A stretch of DNA of 64,000 nt from CAYVZZ01 sp964456185 (GCA_964456185.1 CAYVZZ010000001.1:7800-71799), one strand, 5' to 3'; counted from the first letter of the stretch, positions 18,565 to 28,176 are shown. A program made the numbers and translations. The notes: generated by a model from the sequence alone, not told the origin.

Positions 18565-19374
18565 TTGAGTGATGGGGCCCAGCAACCGTTGCATGTCGTA
18601 CAAGTCACCGACTGCCATCTGTTTGCTGACACAGAAGGGAAGCTACTTGGGCTAAACACCCAGTTTAGCCTAGATCGTGTGCTCGATTTGGTCGAGCAGC
18701 AGCGCGACCAGATGGATTTAATTCTGGCCACTGGCGACTTGGCACAAGACGCCTCACTTGCCGCCTACCAGCGTCTTTTCAAACGCCTACACCAGTTCGA
18801 TGTGCCTATCTACTGGATGAAGGGCAACCACGACGACATCGACCCCATGCAGGCCTCTTTTGCCAGTGAAGCCGAGCGCGTTAGTCCCTGTGTCGCCGAA
18901 ACCGGTAACTGGACGATTATCCTGCTGGACTCGACCATTCCCGGCAAAGTGCCCGGCGAGCTCTACCAAAAAGATTTGGACTTTCTGCAGCAGACATTGG
19001 CTGCCGCCAAAGGTGAGCATATTCTCGTTAGCCTGCATCACCACCCGGTTCCCATGGGCTGTCGTTGGCTCGATCACCAGATCGTCAAAAACGCCGACGA
19101 ATTCTTTGCCATTATTGATGCCGAACCGCGCGTACGCAGCGTGCTATGGGGGCATGTTCACCAGGCATTCGATCAAATGCGCGGCAATGTGCGCCTGCTT
19201 TCCACTCCCTCTACCTCGGTGCAGTTTAAACCCCTCAGCGAGCAATTCACCGTGGACACGGCCAACCCTGGCTTCCGCTGGCTAGACCTCTATGCCGATG
19301 GGCGTATCGAAACCGGCGTTAAGCGTGTGGAAGGCATCGAGTTTGAAGTCGACATGAGCGTGAAAGGTTATTAA
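18565..19374 (+). CDS. cpdA: 3',5'-cyclic-AMP phosphodiesterase
   Basis: 269 residues, class III cyclic nucleotide phosphodiesterase of the calcineurin-like metallophosphatase fold. The metal ligands are in order: VTDCHLF (D-x-H), ATGDLAQD, KGNHDDID, LVSLHHHPVPMG and LWGHVHQAF. It degrades cAMP and so lowers CRP/Vfr activity. The reading frame has no ATG near its beginning; TTG at 18565, with AGGGG six bases upstream, is the only sensible start, which should give modest expression. It is followed after a repeated leader by yqiA. The window also carries a perfect CRP/Vfr-type site and the Pil-Chp system, so a cAMP circuit is likely present in this organism. Confidence 0.94.
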   Translation: MSDGAQQPLHVVQVTDCHLFADTEGKLLGLNTQFSLDRVLDLVEQQRDQMDLILATGDLAQDASLAAYQRLFKRLHQFDVPIYWMKGNHDDIDPMQASFASEAERVSPCVAETGNWTIILLDSTIPGKVPGELYQKDLDFLQQTLAAAKGEHILVSLHHHPVPMGCRWLDHQIVKNADEFFAIIDAEPRVRSVLWGHVHQAFDQMRGNVRLLSTPSTSVQFKPLSEQFTVDTANPGFRWLDLYADGRIETGVKRVEGIEFEVDMSVKGY

Positions 19375-19401
19375 GAAAGACCTGAACAAAGCCGACGCAC
19401 A

Positions 19402-19433
19402 AGCCGTTTAGTGCATTAAATGGCATTTCAGGG
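19402..19433 (+). repeat. leader repeat, copy 2 (before yqiA)
   Basis: AGCCGTTTAGTGCATT (19402-19417) differs at one base from copy 1 and is followed after only five bases by GCATTTCAGGG (19423-19433), identical to copy 1. The segment with the -10 box seen in copy 1 is absent. The block again ends just before a TTG. Confidence 0.6.
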
Positions 19434-19447
19434 TAGGCTTGGGCGAC

Positions 19448-20047
19448 ATGCCTACCCAACTCATCTACATTCACGGCTTTAATTCCTCGCCCGCCTCTTT
19501 CAAGGCGGGGCTATTGCGCGCATATTTCCAACGTCAAAGACACGAGCCGCAACTCAGCGTACCCGCCTTGCCACCTTCTCCTGCGGCCGCCATCGAGCAA
19601 CTTCAGGTGCTAATTCAACAATATCCCGATTGCGCGCTGGTGGGTTCGTCACTAGGTGGCTTCTACGCCACCTGGCTGGCCGAGCAGCATAATTTACGTG
19701 CAGTGCTGGTAAATCCTGCCGTGCGTCCCTGGCAACTACTGTACAAATACACAGGTGTCCAGTATAACTATCACACGGGCGAGGCATGGGAATTACAGCC
19801 GCAATGGGTCGATGAACTCAAAAGCTATGCCACGGACAGGCCAACATGCCCAGAGCAACTATTGCTACTGACCCAAACCGGCGATGACACACTCAACTGG
19901 CAAGATGGTTGGTCACTCTACCGTGACTGCCACCTTTATCGTGGTTTGGGCGGCAGCCACGGTTTTGATAATTTTGACGCCTTCATTCCGTTGATATTAC
20001 GATTCTGCGGAATCACCGAATCTGACAACAACGCACACTGTCCATGA
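19448..20047 (+). CDS. yqiA: YqiA family esterase/hydrolase
   Basis: 199 residues from ATG 19448; a TTG three codons earlier (19439) is also possible and has the better placed GTAGG. Single-domain alpha/beta hydrolase: IYIHGFNSSPASFKA oxyanion region, nucleophile Ser in ALVGSSLGGFYATWL, catalytic Asp in LLTQTGDDTLNW and His in GGSHGFDNFD. E. coli YqiA has esterase activity on short acyl esters; the natural substrate is unknown. The stop overlaps parE by four bases (ATGA), so the order cpdA-yqiA-parE is kept as in E. coli. Confidence 0.9.
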   Translation: MPTQLIYIHGFNSSPASFKAGLLRAYFQRQRHEPQLSVPALPPSPAAAIEQLQVLIQQYPDCALVGSSLGGFYATWLAEQHNLRAVLVNPAVRPWQLLYKYTGVQYNYHTGEAWELQPQWVDELKSYATDRPTCPEQLLLLTQTGDDTLNWQDGWSLYRDCHLYRGLGGSHGFDNFDAFIPLILRFCGITESDNNAHCP

Positions 20048-21927
20048 GCAATTACACAGCAGAAGAAATTGAAGTCCTCACAGGGCTCGACCCGGTACGC
20101 AAACGCCCGGGCATGTACACCGAAACCAACCGACCTAATCACCTGATTCAAGAGGTGGTCGACAACTCTGTCGATGAAGCGTTGGCTGGCCATGCCCGCA
20201 GCATTAAAGTCACTCTGCGCAAAGACGGCGCCATCGAAGTAGAAGACGACGGCCGCGGCATGCCGGTGGACCTGCATCCACAAATGGGCAAGCCGGGGGT
20301 GGAAGTTATCCTCGCCACCCTGCACGCCGGCGGCAAATTCTCCAACAAGAACTACCGCTTTTCCGGCGGCCTGCACGGTGTGGGCGTATCGGTGGTAAAC
20401 GCCCTTTCAACGCGTTTTGAAGTGGCCATCAAACGTGATGGCGAAGTGCATGAAATGGCCTTCGAGAACGGCACCAAAGCCGAAGACCTGCATGTCACCG
20501 GTACGGTAGGTCAGCGCAACACCGGCACAATCATTCGCTTTTGGCCGGACAACAGCTACTTTGATTCACCCAAGGTATCCATCCCGCGCCTGACCCATTT
20601 ATTGCGTGCCAAAGCGGTACTCTGCCCGGGCCTAAAAGTCACCCTTAAAGACCAGCTACAAGGCGAACAATATGACTGGCAATATGAGGACGGCCTGCGT
20701 GAATATTTGCTCGATGCCACCAAAGAATACGAGCGCCTGCCGCCCGAGAGCTTTGGCGGCAGCCTACAAGCCGACACAGCTGCGCTCGACTGGGCAGTGC
20801 TGTGGTTGCCAGAAGGTGGCGAGCCGATTACCGAATCCTACGTCAACCTCATTCCCACCCTGCAAGGCGGCACCCACGTCAACGGGCTGCGCTCGGGGTT
20901 GCTGGATGCCTTGCGTGAATATTGCGAATTCCGCAACCTGCTACCGCGCGGGCTAAAACTGACCGCCGACGACCTTTGGAACTCGGTGAGCTTTGTGCTC
21001 AGCGTGAAGATGCAAGACCCGCAATTTTCCGGCCAGACCAAAGAACGCCTAAGCTCACGCCACACGGCGGGTTTTGTCTCCGGCATTGTCAAAGACGCCT
21101 TTTCGTTGTGGCTCAATCAGCATACCGAAAACGGGGATGCGCTGGCCGAGCTATGCATTAGCTTTGCGCAAAAGCGCTTAAAGAAAGCCAAAAAAGTCGT
21201 CCGTAAAAAGGTCACTTCCGGCCCCGCCTTACCCGGCAAACTTGCCGATTGTTCCGGCGACGACCCGGCCGAAGGTGAATTATTCTTGGTAGAGGGCGAC
21301 TCTGCTGGCGGCTCCGCCAAACAAGCACGCGACCGTACCTTTCAGGCTATCATGCCGCTGCGCGGTAAAATCATGAACACTTGGGAAGTGGAAAGCGGCC
21401 AAGTGCTAGGCAGTCAGGAAATTCACGACATTGCCATTGCCCTGGGTATCGAACCGGGCAATCCCGACCTCTCCAAATTGCGCTACGGCAAGGTCTGCAT
21501 TCTTGCCGATGCCGACTCTGATGGCTTGCACATTGCCACCCTACTCTGTGCCCTGTTCGTGCGTCATTTCCCGGCACTGGTAAAAGGCGGCCATGTATTT
21601 GTCGCCATGCCACCGCTTTATCGCATCGACCTTGGAAAGCAGGTGTTTTACGCCTTGGATGACGAGGAGCGTGACCTCACACTTGAGCGCCTAAAAGCCG
21701 AACACAAACGCGGCAAACCACAGGTGACCCGCTTTAAAGGCTTGGGCGAAATGAACCCGCCGCAGCTGCGTGAAACCACCATGGCACCCGACACCCGCCG
21801 TCTAGTCCAGCTACGCATGGAAGGCGACGACAACACCCACCAGCTGCTCGACATGCTGCTGGGTAAAAAACGCGCCAAAGACCGTAAAGGCTGGCTGGAA
21901 GAAAAAGGCAACCTGGCCGACGTATAA
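20044..21927 (+). CDS. parE: DNA topoisomerase IV subunit B
   Basis: 627 residues, full length. The ATPase domain shows QEVVDNSVDEALAG, EVEDDGRGMPVDLHP and GGLHGVGVSVVNALS. The TOPRIM domain shows LVEGDSAGGSAKQARDR, PLRGKIMN and the acidic DADSDGLHIATLL. The length and the Thr-Glu-Thr-Asn (YTETNRPNHL) start identify ParE rather than GyrB. With ParC it decatenates daughter chromosomes. It overlaps yqiA by four bases and is followed by parC after 18 bases. Confidence 0.97.
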   Translation: MSNYTAEEIEVLTGLDPVRKRPGMYTETNRPNHLIQEVVDNSVDEALAGHARSIKVTLRKDGAIEVEDDGRGMPVDLHPQMGKPGVEVILATLHAGGKFSNKNYRFSGGLHGVGVSVVNALSTRFEVAIKRDGEVHEMAFENGTKAEDLHVTGTVGQRNTGTIIRFWPDNSYFDSPKVSIPRLTHLLRAKAVLCPGLKVTLKDQLQGEQYDWQYEDGLREYLLDATKEYERLPPESFGGSLQADTAALDWAVLWLPEGGEPITESYVNLIPTLQGGTHVNGLRSGLLDALREYCEFRNLLPRGLKLTADDLWNSVSFVLSVKMQDPQFSGQTKERLSSRHTAGFVSGIVKDAFSLWLNQHTENGDALAELCISFAQKRLKKAKKVVRKKVTSGPALPGKLADCSGDDPAEGELFLVEGDSAGGSAKQARDRTFQAIMPLRGKIMNTWEVESGQVLGSQEIHDIAIALGIEPGNPDLSKLRYGKVCILADADSDGLHIATLLCALFVRHFPALVKGGHVFVAMPPLYRIDLGKQVFYALDDEERDLTLERLKAEHKRGKPQVTRFKGLGEMNPPQLRETTMAPDTRRLVQLRMEGDDNTHQLLDMLLGKKRAKDRKGWLEEKGNLADV

Positions 21928-21945
21928 AACAGAGATAGCAAAGAT

Positions 21946-24210
21946 ATGGCTGACGATTTCGAATCCTTTTCCCTGCGCGATTTCACCGAGAAGGCCTACC
22001 TGGATTACTCCATGTACGTCATTCTCGATCGCGCCCTGCCCAGCATTGCCGACGGCTTAAAGCCGGTGCAACGACGCATTGTGTACGCCATGAGCGAGCT
22101 GGGGCTAAAACACAGCGCCAAGTTTAAAAAATCGGCGCGCACCGTCGGTGACGTACTGGGTAAATACCACCCGCACGGTGATTCGGCCTGTTACGAGGCC
22201 ATGGTGCTCATGGCGCAGCCCTTTAGCTACCGCTACCCGCTGGTAGACGGACAAGGCAACTGGGGCGCACCGGACGACCCCAAATCCTTTGCCGCCATGC
22301 GTTACACCGAATCACGGCTGACCAACTATGCGCGCGTATTGCTGGGTGAATTGGGACAAGGCACGGTAGAGTGGCAGCCCAATTTCGACGGCACCCTTAA
22401 AGAGCCGAAGCTACTGCCCGCGCAGCTACCCAACATTTTGCTTAACGGCACCACCGGCATTGCCGTGGGCATGAGCACCGACATTCCGCCACATAACTTG
22501 CGTGAAGTAGCCAATGCCTGCATCCATCTATTGAAACATCCGGGCGCGTCTCTGGATGATTTGATGGAGCATGTTCAAGGACCGGACTTCCCCACCGAGG
22601 CGGAAATTATCACCCCGCGCAACGAGCTGATTCGCATGTACGCCGGTGGCAAAGGTACTTTGAAAATGCGCGCGGTGTACGAGCGCGAAGACGGCGACAT
22701 CGTTATCACCGCGCTACCCTATCAAGCTTCCGGCGCCAAGGTGCTAGAGCAAATCGCCGAGCAAATGCGCAAGAAAAAGCTGCCGCTGGTGAGCGATTTA
22801 CGCGATGAATCCGACCATGAAAACCCCTGCCGTTTGGTGGTCGTGCCACGTTCCAACCGTGTGGATGTGCAGCAGTTGATGAACCACCTGTTCGCCACCA
22901 CCGATCTGGAAAAGAACTACCGCGTCAATCTCAACATGATTGGCATCGACGGCCGCCCACAGGTGAAGCCGCTCGACAAGCTACTCAACGAATGGCTGCA
23001 ATTCCGCATGGTGACGGTGCGCCGTCGCTTGCAGCATCGCCTCGATAAAATCATCGACCGGATGCACATCCTCGAAGGCTTGTTGATTGCTTATCTGAAC
23101 ATCGACGAAGTCATCCACATCATTCGCACCGAAGATCAGCCCAAGTATGTGCTGATGGAACGCTTCAATCTCAGCGACCGACAAGCCGAAGCCATTCTGG
23201 AATTAAAGCTGCGCCACTTGGCGAAGCTGGAAGAAATGAAAATCCGTGGCGAGCAGGACGAACTGGCTGCCGAGCGCGACAAGCTGGAAAGTATTCTGGG
23301 CTCAACGGCCAAGATGAAGCGTTTGATTGCCAAGGAAATCAAAGACTGCATCGACGAATTTGGTGACAACCGTCGCAGCCCCATTGTCGAGCGCCAAGCC
23401 GCCAAGGCATTGGACGAGACAGACCTCATTAGTGCCGATCCGGTGACCGTGGTGTTGTCGGAAAAAGGCTGGGTGCGCGCCGCCAAAGGGCATGATGTCG
23501 ATGGCAGCAGCCTAAGCTACAAATCCGGTGATAAATTTCTGGCACAGACCAGCGGCAAATCCAATCAACCCGTGTGCTTTATTGATTCCACCGGGCGCAG
23601 TTATAGCCTGCCCGCTCACACCTTGCCGGGCGCGCGCGGTTACGGCGAGCCATTATCTGGCCGTTTAAAACCGGCCAAAGGTGCCGTTTTTGCGGCTTGC
23701 TTAATGGCCAAAAACGAACAAGCCTTCCTGCTGGCCAGTGATGCCGGCTATGGCTTTGTTGGCCGATTTGAAGACATGCAAACCAACCAAAAAGCCGGCA
23801 AAGGCTTTTTGAAACTGCCCAAGGGCGGACGGGTATTTCAGCCGCAAGCGGTTAACGACATCGATAGTGACCTGATCGCCGTGGTATCCAACGAGGGGCG
23901 TTTATTGGTCTTCCCTCTACGCGATTTACCGCAAATGGCGCGCGGCAAAGGCAACAAGATGATTAGCATTGCCGGTGCCCGTGTCGCCGAGCGTGTTGAA
24001 TTTGTGCAAGACATGGTGGTGCTGTCGCCCGAGGACACGCTAGTGGTGCATGCCGGCAAACGGCACCTCAACCTGAAACCGTCCGACCTTGAGCACTATC
24101 ATGGAGAACGCGGCCGCCGTGGTAGCAAACTCCCTCGTGGCTTGCAGCGGGTTGACCATTTGGCCGTAGAAAGAAAAACCTCTGCCAGTGACGACCAGGC
24201 CGAGGAATAG
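21946..24210 (+). CDS. parC: DNA topoisomerase IV subunit A
   Basis: 754 residues. It starts with [19 protein letters not shown] and has the active-site region [11 protein letters not shown] with the catalytic Tyr. The quinolone-determining stretch reads [14 protein letters not shown], with Ser and Glu at the two positions where resistance changes usually occur, so it looks wild type. The C-terminal beta-pinwheel carries [20 protein letters not shown]. It cuts and rejoins the passed DNA strand with ParE. It is convergent with the PACE-exporter gene; only five bases separate the stops. Confidence 0.97.
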   Translation: MADDFESFSLRDFTEKAYLDYSMYVILDRALPSIADGLKPVQRRIVYAMSELGLKHSAKFKKSARTVGDVLGKYHPHGDSACYEAMVLMAQPFSYRYPLVDGQGNWGAPDDPKSFAAMRYTESRLTNYARVLLGELGQGTVEWQPNFDGTLKEPKLLPAQLPNILLNGTTGIAVGMSTDIPPHNLREVANACIHLLKHPGASLDDLMEHVQGPDFPTEAEIITPRNELIRMYAGGKGTLKMRAVYEREDGDIVITALPYQASGAKVLEQIAEQMRKKKLPLVSDLRDESDHENPCRLVVVPRSNRVDVQQLMNHLFATTDLEKNYRVNLNMIGIDGRPQVKPLDKLLNEWLQFRMVTVRRRLQHRLDKIIDRMHILEGLLIAYLNIDEVIHIIRTEDQPKYVLMERFNLSDRQAEAILELKLRHLAKLEEMKIRGEQDELAAERDKLESILGSTAKMKRLIAKEIKDCIDEFGDNRRSPIVERQAAKALDETDLISADPVTVVLSEKGWVRAAKGHDVDGSSLSYKSGDKFLAQTSGKSNQPVCFIDSTGRSYSLPAHTLPGARGYGEPLSGRLKPAKGAVFAACLMAKNEQAFLLASDAGYGFVGRFEDMQTNQKAGKGFLKLPKGGRVFQPQAVNDIDSDLIAVVSNEGRLLVFPLRDLPQMARGKGNKMISIAGARVAERVEFVQDMVVLSPEDTLVVHAGKRHLNLKPSDLEHYHGERGRRGSKLPRGLQRVDHLAVERKTSASDDQAEE

Positions 24211-24215
24211 CGCGC

Positions 24216-24653
24216 TTATTCTACCGTCTCTTTTTGTTGCCACTCGGGTAATGGAAAGAGGCGGTCGTATGCCCAGTTGTACACATAGGTATAAAGCAAA
24301 TAAAACCCCATGAGAGACAGGCTCATCGTCAGTGCAAGCTGGAAGGTATAGTCCAGCCACGCCATCACCAGCGGCAAGGTAATCACCAGCATGCCAAACT
24401 CAAACCAAAAGGCATGCCAGACACGTTCCCACAGCGTTTTCTGCACTCGGCCGCGTAGACGCAGCAAAAAATGGTCATAGGCCAGGTTGTAAAGATAATT
24501 CCACAAGGTAGCGATGAGTGATAGCAACAGCGCCAGTGGCCCGAAGTGGCTGGCCTCGGTGGAAAACACCCAACCGGATAAAAGCGTCACCAGCAGCACG
24601 CCCAGCAACTCAAAACACACCGCATGACGAATTCGGTCGGCTACCGAGCGCAT
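24216..24653 (-). CDS. PACE-family multidrug efflux transporter (AceI-like)
   Basis: 145 residues made of two tandem bacterial transmembrane pair units. Each has two membrane helices and the tell-tale end of the second helix: NYLYNLAYDHFLLRLRGR in the first, VYNWAYDRLFPLPEW in the second. The conserved acidic residue of helix 1 is in RHAVCFELLGVLLVTL. AceI of Acinetobacter exports chlorhexidine and probably natural polyamines; substrate here is unknown. No dedicated LysR partner is divergent from it; the LysR gene upstream (start 25582) runs the same way and ends 45 bases before this start. Confidence 0.88.
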   Translation of the reverse strand: MRSVADRIRHAVCFELLGVLLVTLLSGWVFSTEASHFGPLALLLSLIATLWNYLYNLAYDHFLLRLRGRVQKTLWERVWHAFWFEFGMLVITLPLVMAWLDYTFQLALTMSLSLMGFYLLYTYVYNWAYDRLFPLPEWQQKETVE

Positions 24654-24697
24654 AACAATTCCAAGAAATCAGATAACAGAGGCGCGCATGGTAGCCC

Positions 24698-25582
24698 TCA
24701 AGGTGAAAGGTCACAACTGGCCAGAAAGGCTTCCACCAAGCGCCCCCGATAATCGTTGCGCGGCACTACTAACGAAAGCCAACGGCTCAAGGGCAGAAAA
24801 GGGGTTGGCAGCACACACAGGCGCCCGCTTTCTACGGCATCGGCAATGGCCACCTGCGGCAAACAGGCAATGCCCAATCCCGCCATTACCGCATGCTTAA
24901 TGGCCTCTACCTGCCCAAGCTCCAGCACCACACGCCCTTTTGGCAACCCCGTGAGTAATTGCTCACTTTGGCTGCGCGTGGCCGACCCCGGTTCGCGCAA
25001 AATCCAACGGGCATCGGCAAAGTCATCAGCCGATAAGGTCTTGCGCTTGGCCAGCGGGTGCGCCGGTGAGGCACAAACTTGTAAACTGTCCTGCCGCCAT
25101 GGAATCACATCCAATTGGGGATGATGCACCGGCCCTTCCACGCAGGCCAGATCCACCTCACGATGCAGCACCCTGTCGGCCATTAGGCGGGTATTACCCA
25201 CCTGCAACTGCAAAGTCACCTCTTGATGCTGGCGCGCAAAGGGGCCTAATAAGTCACCCACCAAATAATTGCCCACCGTGTTGCTGGCGCCCAATGTCAG
25301 CCGCCCCAACAGCGGCTTATCCGTATCCAGCCGTTCCAAATCATCCAGGCGCAACAAGATTTCCCGCGCCAACGGCAAGCACTCACGGCCACGGGAGTTA
25401 AGAATCAAATGACGCTTTTCGCGCTCAAACAGCGGTCCCAATTGACGCTCCAGCTCACGCAACGCCATGCTCACGGCGGGCTGTGTTAGCGACAGCATCT
25501 TGGCAGTGCGTGTCATCTGGCCGACATCGGCCAGGGTGACAAAGACCTCCAACTGACGCGGTTTGAGTGCGGTTAACGACAT
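24698..25582 (-). CDS. LysR-family transcriptional regulator (YeiE/CysB-like)
   Basis: 294 residues. The N-terminal winged helix is LKPRQLEVFVTLADVGQMTR with TQPAVSMALRELERQLG as recognition part. The remainder is the LysR substrate-binding domain (GRLTLGASNTVGNYLVGDLL, VRLACVEGP-like DLACVEGPVHH). It is divergent from a YeiH-family gene, the same pair as yeiE-yeiH in enterobacteria, so control of yeiH is the natural proposal. The start overlaps no other gene, and the 110 bases between the two starts are very AT-rich with a perfect inverted repeat and a T-N11-A box. Confidence 0.9.
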   Translation of the reverse strand: MSLTALKPRQLEVFVTLADVGQMTRTAKMLSLTQPAVSMALRELERQLGPLFEREKRHLILNSRGRECLPLAREILLRLDDLERLDTDKPLLGRLTLGASNTVGNYLVGDLLGPFARQHQEVTLQLQVGNTRLMADRVLHREVDLACVEGPVHHPQLDVIPWRQDSLQVCASPAHPLAKRKTLSADDFADARWILREPGSATRSQSEQLLTGLPKGRVVLELGQVEAIKHAVMAGLGIACLPQVAIADAVESGRLCVLPTPFLPLSRWLSLVVPRNDYRGRLVEAFLASCDLSP

Positions 25583-25597
25583 GCGAAAAAGCTCACC

Positions 25598-25639
25598 ATA
25601 AATAATGTTTATTTATATGCTTATTATTATTGAATATAA
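25598..25639. promoter_or_regulatory. divergent control region of the LysR/yeiH pair: inverted repeat and T-N11-A box
   Basis: ATAAATAA-TGT-TTATTTAT (25598-25616) is a perfect inverted repeat with a three-base centre, 16 bases upstream of the LysR start. TTAT-N11-ATAA (25621-25639) fits the T-N11-A form of LysR binding boxes. The region is AT-rich, which raises the chance of accidental matches. Confidence 0.45.
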
Positions 25640-25692
25640 CTATGGCGTAAACGCCCGTAGAGTGCACCCATCGACAACAAGGGCACCCGTTC

Positions 25693-26700
25693 ATGCGTTT
25701 CGCACTTTCCCACCGACAACTTACCAACTCACCAGCCGCATTACTCCCCGGAGTCGGGTTGTGTATTCTGTTGGCTGTGGTTGCCATCCCCCTGGGCGAG
25801 GTATTCCCCATTATCGGCGCGCCGGTAATGGGGCTGCTATTGGGATTGGTGGTCGGCAACCTTTTCACACTGCCCAACCAATGCCATAACGGCATCCAGT
25901 TCGGCGTAAGTCAGTTATTAAAATGGGCCATCGTCGGACTGGGTTTAAAACTCAGCATTGATCAATTGTGGAGTGTGGGTGCTGGCTCACTATCGGTTAC
26001 CCTGGTAACCCTTAGCCTGGCTTTCGTTACCGCTTTGCTTTTAGGTTGGTGGATGAAACTGCCCAAACGCTTGGCGCTACTCATTGGTGCCGGCACGGCC
26101 ATTTGCGGTGGTTCGGCGATTGCCGCCATAGCGCCCATCATTCGCGCCAATCAGCGAGACCTCACCTTGTCACTGACCACCATCTTCCTATTCAACCTAA
26201 TCGCGGTCTTTTTATTCCCCGCAGTGGGTCATTGGCTGGGAATGAGTGATGTCGTTTTCGGCACCTGGGCGGGCACGGCCATTAACGACACCTCGTCAGT
26301 GGTGGCCGCGGCTTATAGCTACAGCACCCAAGCTGGTGATATTGCCACTATCGTGAAGCTCACCCGCGCCAGCTTAATTTTGCCAGTGTGTCTTGTGCTG
26401 GTGGCGGTAATGGCTTGGAAACACAAAGGCGAGAAACAAAACGCTGCGGGTGTCTTCCCTTTGTTTATCGTTGGATTTGTTGTCGCGGCGCTCATTCATA
26501 CTCTGGGCTGGCTGCCCGCTGATGTGGAGCACGGACTACTGGGCTTAGCCGAGTTTCTGCTGATTATGGCGCTGGTCGCGGTGGGGTTAAACAGCAAACT
26601 CAAGCAGCTGACCCACGCCGGCCTAAAGCCCGTGCTACTGGGGCTATGTGTTTGGGCCGCCGTGGCATTTAGCAGCTTGTTTGTGCAGGGCGTGTTGTAA
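25693..26700 (+). CDS. yeiH: YeiH-family inner-membrane transporter (putative sulfate/anion exporter family)
   Basis: 335 residues with about nine to ten membrane helices. Family marks are LLKWAIVGLGLKLS, LIGAGTAICGGSAIAAIAPI in the middle and GTWAGTAINDTSSVVAAA, the two glycine/serine-rich half-repeats of UPF0324. The last helices include FLLIMALVAVGLNSKLKQL. Transport direction and substrate are not settled for the family; some members are called sulfate exporters, others are linked to organosulfonate metabolism. AGGG nine bases before the ATG. It ends one base before the convergent lipoprotein stop codon. Confidence 0.87.
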   Translation: MRFALSHRQLTNSPAALLPGVGLCILLAVVAIPLGEVFPIIGAPVMGLLLGLVVGNLFTLPNQCHNGIQFGVSQLLKWAIVGLGLKLSIDQLWSVGAGSLSVTLVTLSLAFVTALLLGWWMKLPKRLALLIGAGTAICGGSAIAAIAPIIRANQRDLTLSLTTIFLFNLIAVFLFPAVGHWLGMSDVVFGTWAGTAINDTSSVVAAAYSYSTQAGDIATIVKLTRASLILPVCLVLVAVMAWKHKGEKQNAAGVFPLFIVGFVVAALIHTLGWLPADVEHGLLGLAEFLLIMALVAVGLNSKLKQLTHAGLKPVLLGLCVWAAVAFSSLFVQGVL

Positions 26701-26701
26701 A

Positions 26702-27265
26702 TCAGGTGCCCGCAACGCCACAAGATTTCAATTTCTTCATGTGCGCCTTAAGTTCGGCTGGCGACATATCGCCATACATCTTGTGCATTGCCTGCATTAA
26801 TTTCTTTTTGTACACCTTGACGGCGGCTAACTCGTCATCAGTAAAGTGCAAATCGGTTTTCATGCTACCTTGAGCATGCCCCGTCTTGGCCTGCAATTGC
26901 TGTAACCCAACTTTCATAACAGCAACACCTGCTCGCAAGCCACCATACACGGCTTCCTTGGCAGTTAAATCATTTTCGTCCAAAAGCTCGGCCACTTCGG
27001 GGCGAGAGGCCCACTTTTCAATCGCATTAGACTTGTTGCCCTTAAGCGCGCCGCGTTTGAACGCAAATTTGCAAGGGTGCTTTTGCGTGGCAATGCTCAC
27101 AGCCAAGAGGCGTTCCAGAAGATCCGGCGTGAGTTCGATGTTTTGTAGTATGTTAGCAGCTTCCATATTGGCGGTGGCTGTACTATCCGCCGAGGATGAG
27201 TCTCCGCAACCCATTAATAATAATGTGCAGCAAACTACCGCTAGGGTCTTCTTCAATGAAATCAT
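26702..27265 (-). CDS. predicted lipoprotein of unknown function
   Basis: 187 residues. A lipoprotein signal peptide with lipobox LLMGC (LAVVCCTLLLMGC), followed by GDSSSADSTATAN, a flexible tether. With Gly at +2 rather than Asp it should be sorted to the outer membrane. The mature part is alpha-helical and mostly charged, with two further Cys (KHPCKFAF and KLKSCGVAGT) that could pair. No family recognised. AAGGAG sits eight bases before the ATG, and TATAAT on the minus strand (27282-27287) just upstream would give a very short leader. It is a single-gene unit. Confidence 0.78.
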   Translation of the reverse strand: MISLKKTLAVVCCTLLLMGCGDSSSADSTATANMEAANILQNIELTPDLLERLLAVSIATQKHPCKFAFKRGALKGNKSNAIEKWASRPEVAELLDENDLTAKEAVYGGLRAGVAVMKVGLQQLQAKTGHAQGSMKTDLHFTDDELAAVKVYKKKLMQAMHKMYGDMSPAELKAHMKKLKSCGVAGT

Positions 27266-27357
27266 CGCGTGTCTCCTTTCAATTATAATATGACCGACGA
27301 TCTACCTTACCCCTCGGCAAGCTCAATTGTCGTGACCCATAACACAAAGCGTCCGGG

Positions 27358-28059
27358 TTATCCCTTGCCGGATTCTTGTAGCTGATAATAAACCCCCAAC
27401 TCGGCGGCCACTTCAGATGCCCGTCGCACCGACAACTTGGCTTGCTGATACCAAACGGGTAACGCTTTGCCATCGGCGGTTTGTCCTAATCCCTTGCCCC
27501 AATACGCCAAATAGGCTTCACCGGCCTTGGCGGCGGTTTCATTGTCTTGCGCACCGGCGGCGTATTCGGCGAACATCCAGTTATTTTCATAGCCATTAAT
27601 TTTGCCGTCATCAGTCGGTTTGCCAGCTAGCGTTAGCAGATAGTGGATACTTTTGGCATCTAATGGACGATAACCACTGATTAGCAACTTGCCATCGCCC
27701 CGGTTAGTGATGGCGCAAAGCAGCTCATCGCCACGCTGAATAGTGACAATCTCGTCGTTCAAATCGACCTGGCCGATTTCCAGCCGCCAGCTATCGCCCT
27801 GACTAGCCACCAGCACCAGTTCGTCTTTAGGTGCAATGAGGCTGGCCAAGGTGGCCATGGCCGGCTGCAGTCGCTGCCAAGGAGAGCGCCCTTGAGATAG
27901 GGTGGCTTGCAGCCCGTATAACACTTCTGCCCAGGGCAACTCGCCCTGTTTCTCCACCGAGGCTTTCATCGCCTCTTCACGCACCGGGTAAGGCATATCC
28001 GGCAAATCATGTTCATCGAGCACATCGGCAGTAAAACGAATGGATACCATCTTGGGCAT
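27358..28059 (-). CDS. conserved hypothetical protein
   Basis: About 233 residues from ATG 28059 (MPKMVSIRFTADVLDEHDLP); a second in-frame ATG is at 28050. No signal peptide or membrane segment. The middle has strand-like stretches (DELVLVASQGDSWRLEIGQV, GDELLCAITNRGDGKLLISG), and the end is helical (LSVRRASEVAAELGVYYQL). I do not recognise a domain. The ten-N gap lies eight bases upstream of the start. If the contig ends are merged at their shared 7-mer, GAGAG falls seven bases before the ATG, which supports both this start and the merge. Confidence 0.7.
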   Translation of the reverse strand: MPKMVSIRFTADVLDEHDLPDMPYPVREEAMKASVEKQGELPWAEVLYGLQATLSQGRSPWQRLQPAMATLASLIAPKDELVLVASQGDSWRLEIGQVDLNDEIVTIQRGDELLCAITNRGDGKLLISGYRPLDAKSIHYLLTLAGKPTDDGKINGYENNWMFAEYAAGAQDNETAAKAGEAYLAYWGKGLGQTADGKALPVWYQQAKLSVRRASEVAAELGVYYQLQESGKG

Positions 28060-28067
28060 GGGACATC

Positions 28068-28077
28068 NNNNNNNNNN
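28068..28077. other. assembly gap (10 N) whose flanks overlap
   Basis: The left flank ends GGACATC (28061-28067) and the right flank begins GGACATC (28078-28084). A perfect 7-base match exactly at both edges suggests that the two contigs overlap and that nothing is missing. Confidence 0.9.
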
Positions 28078-28176
28078 GGACATCTCTCATTTATGGAATG
28101 CGCGCATTTTAGCCCTGACAACGGCTGCGGTCGATCCGTTACACTGTAAGCTCCATCGACTCATCGGGAGTTTGTT

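Noticed and set aside
22190..22210. Quinolone-resistance change in parC
   Set aside because: The Ser and Glu at the critical positions of GDSACYEAM are the sensitive-type residues.
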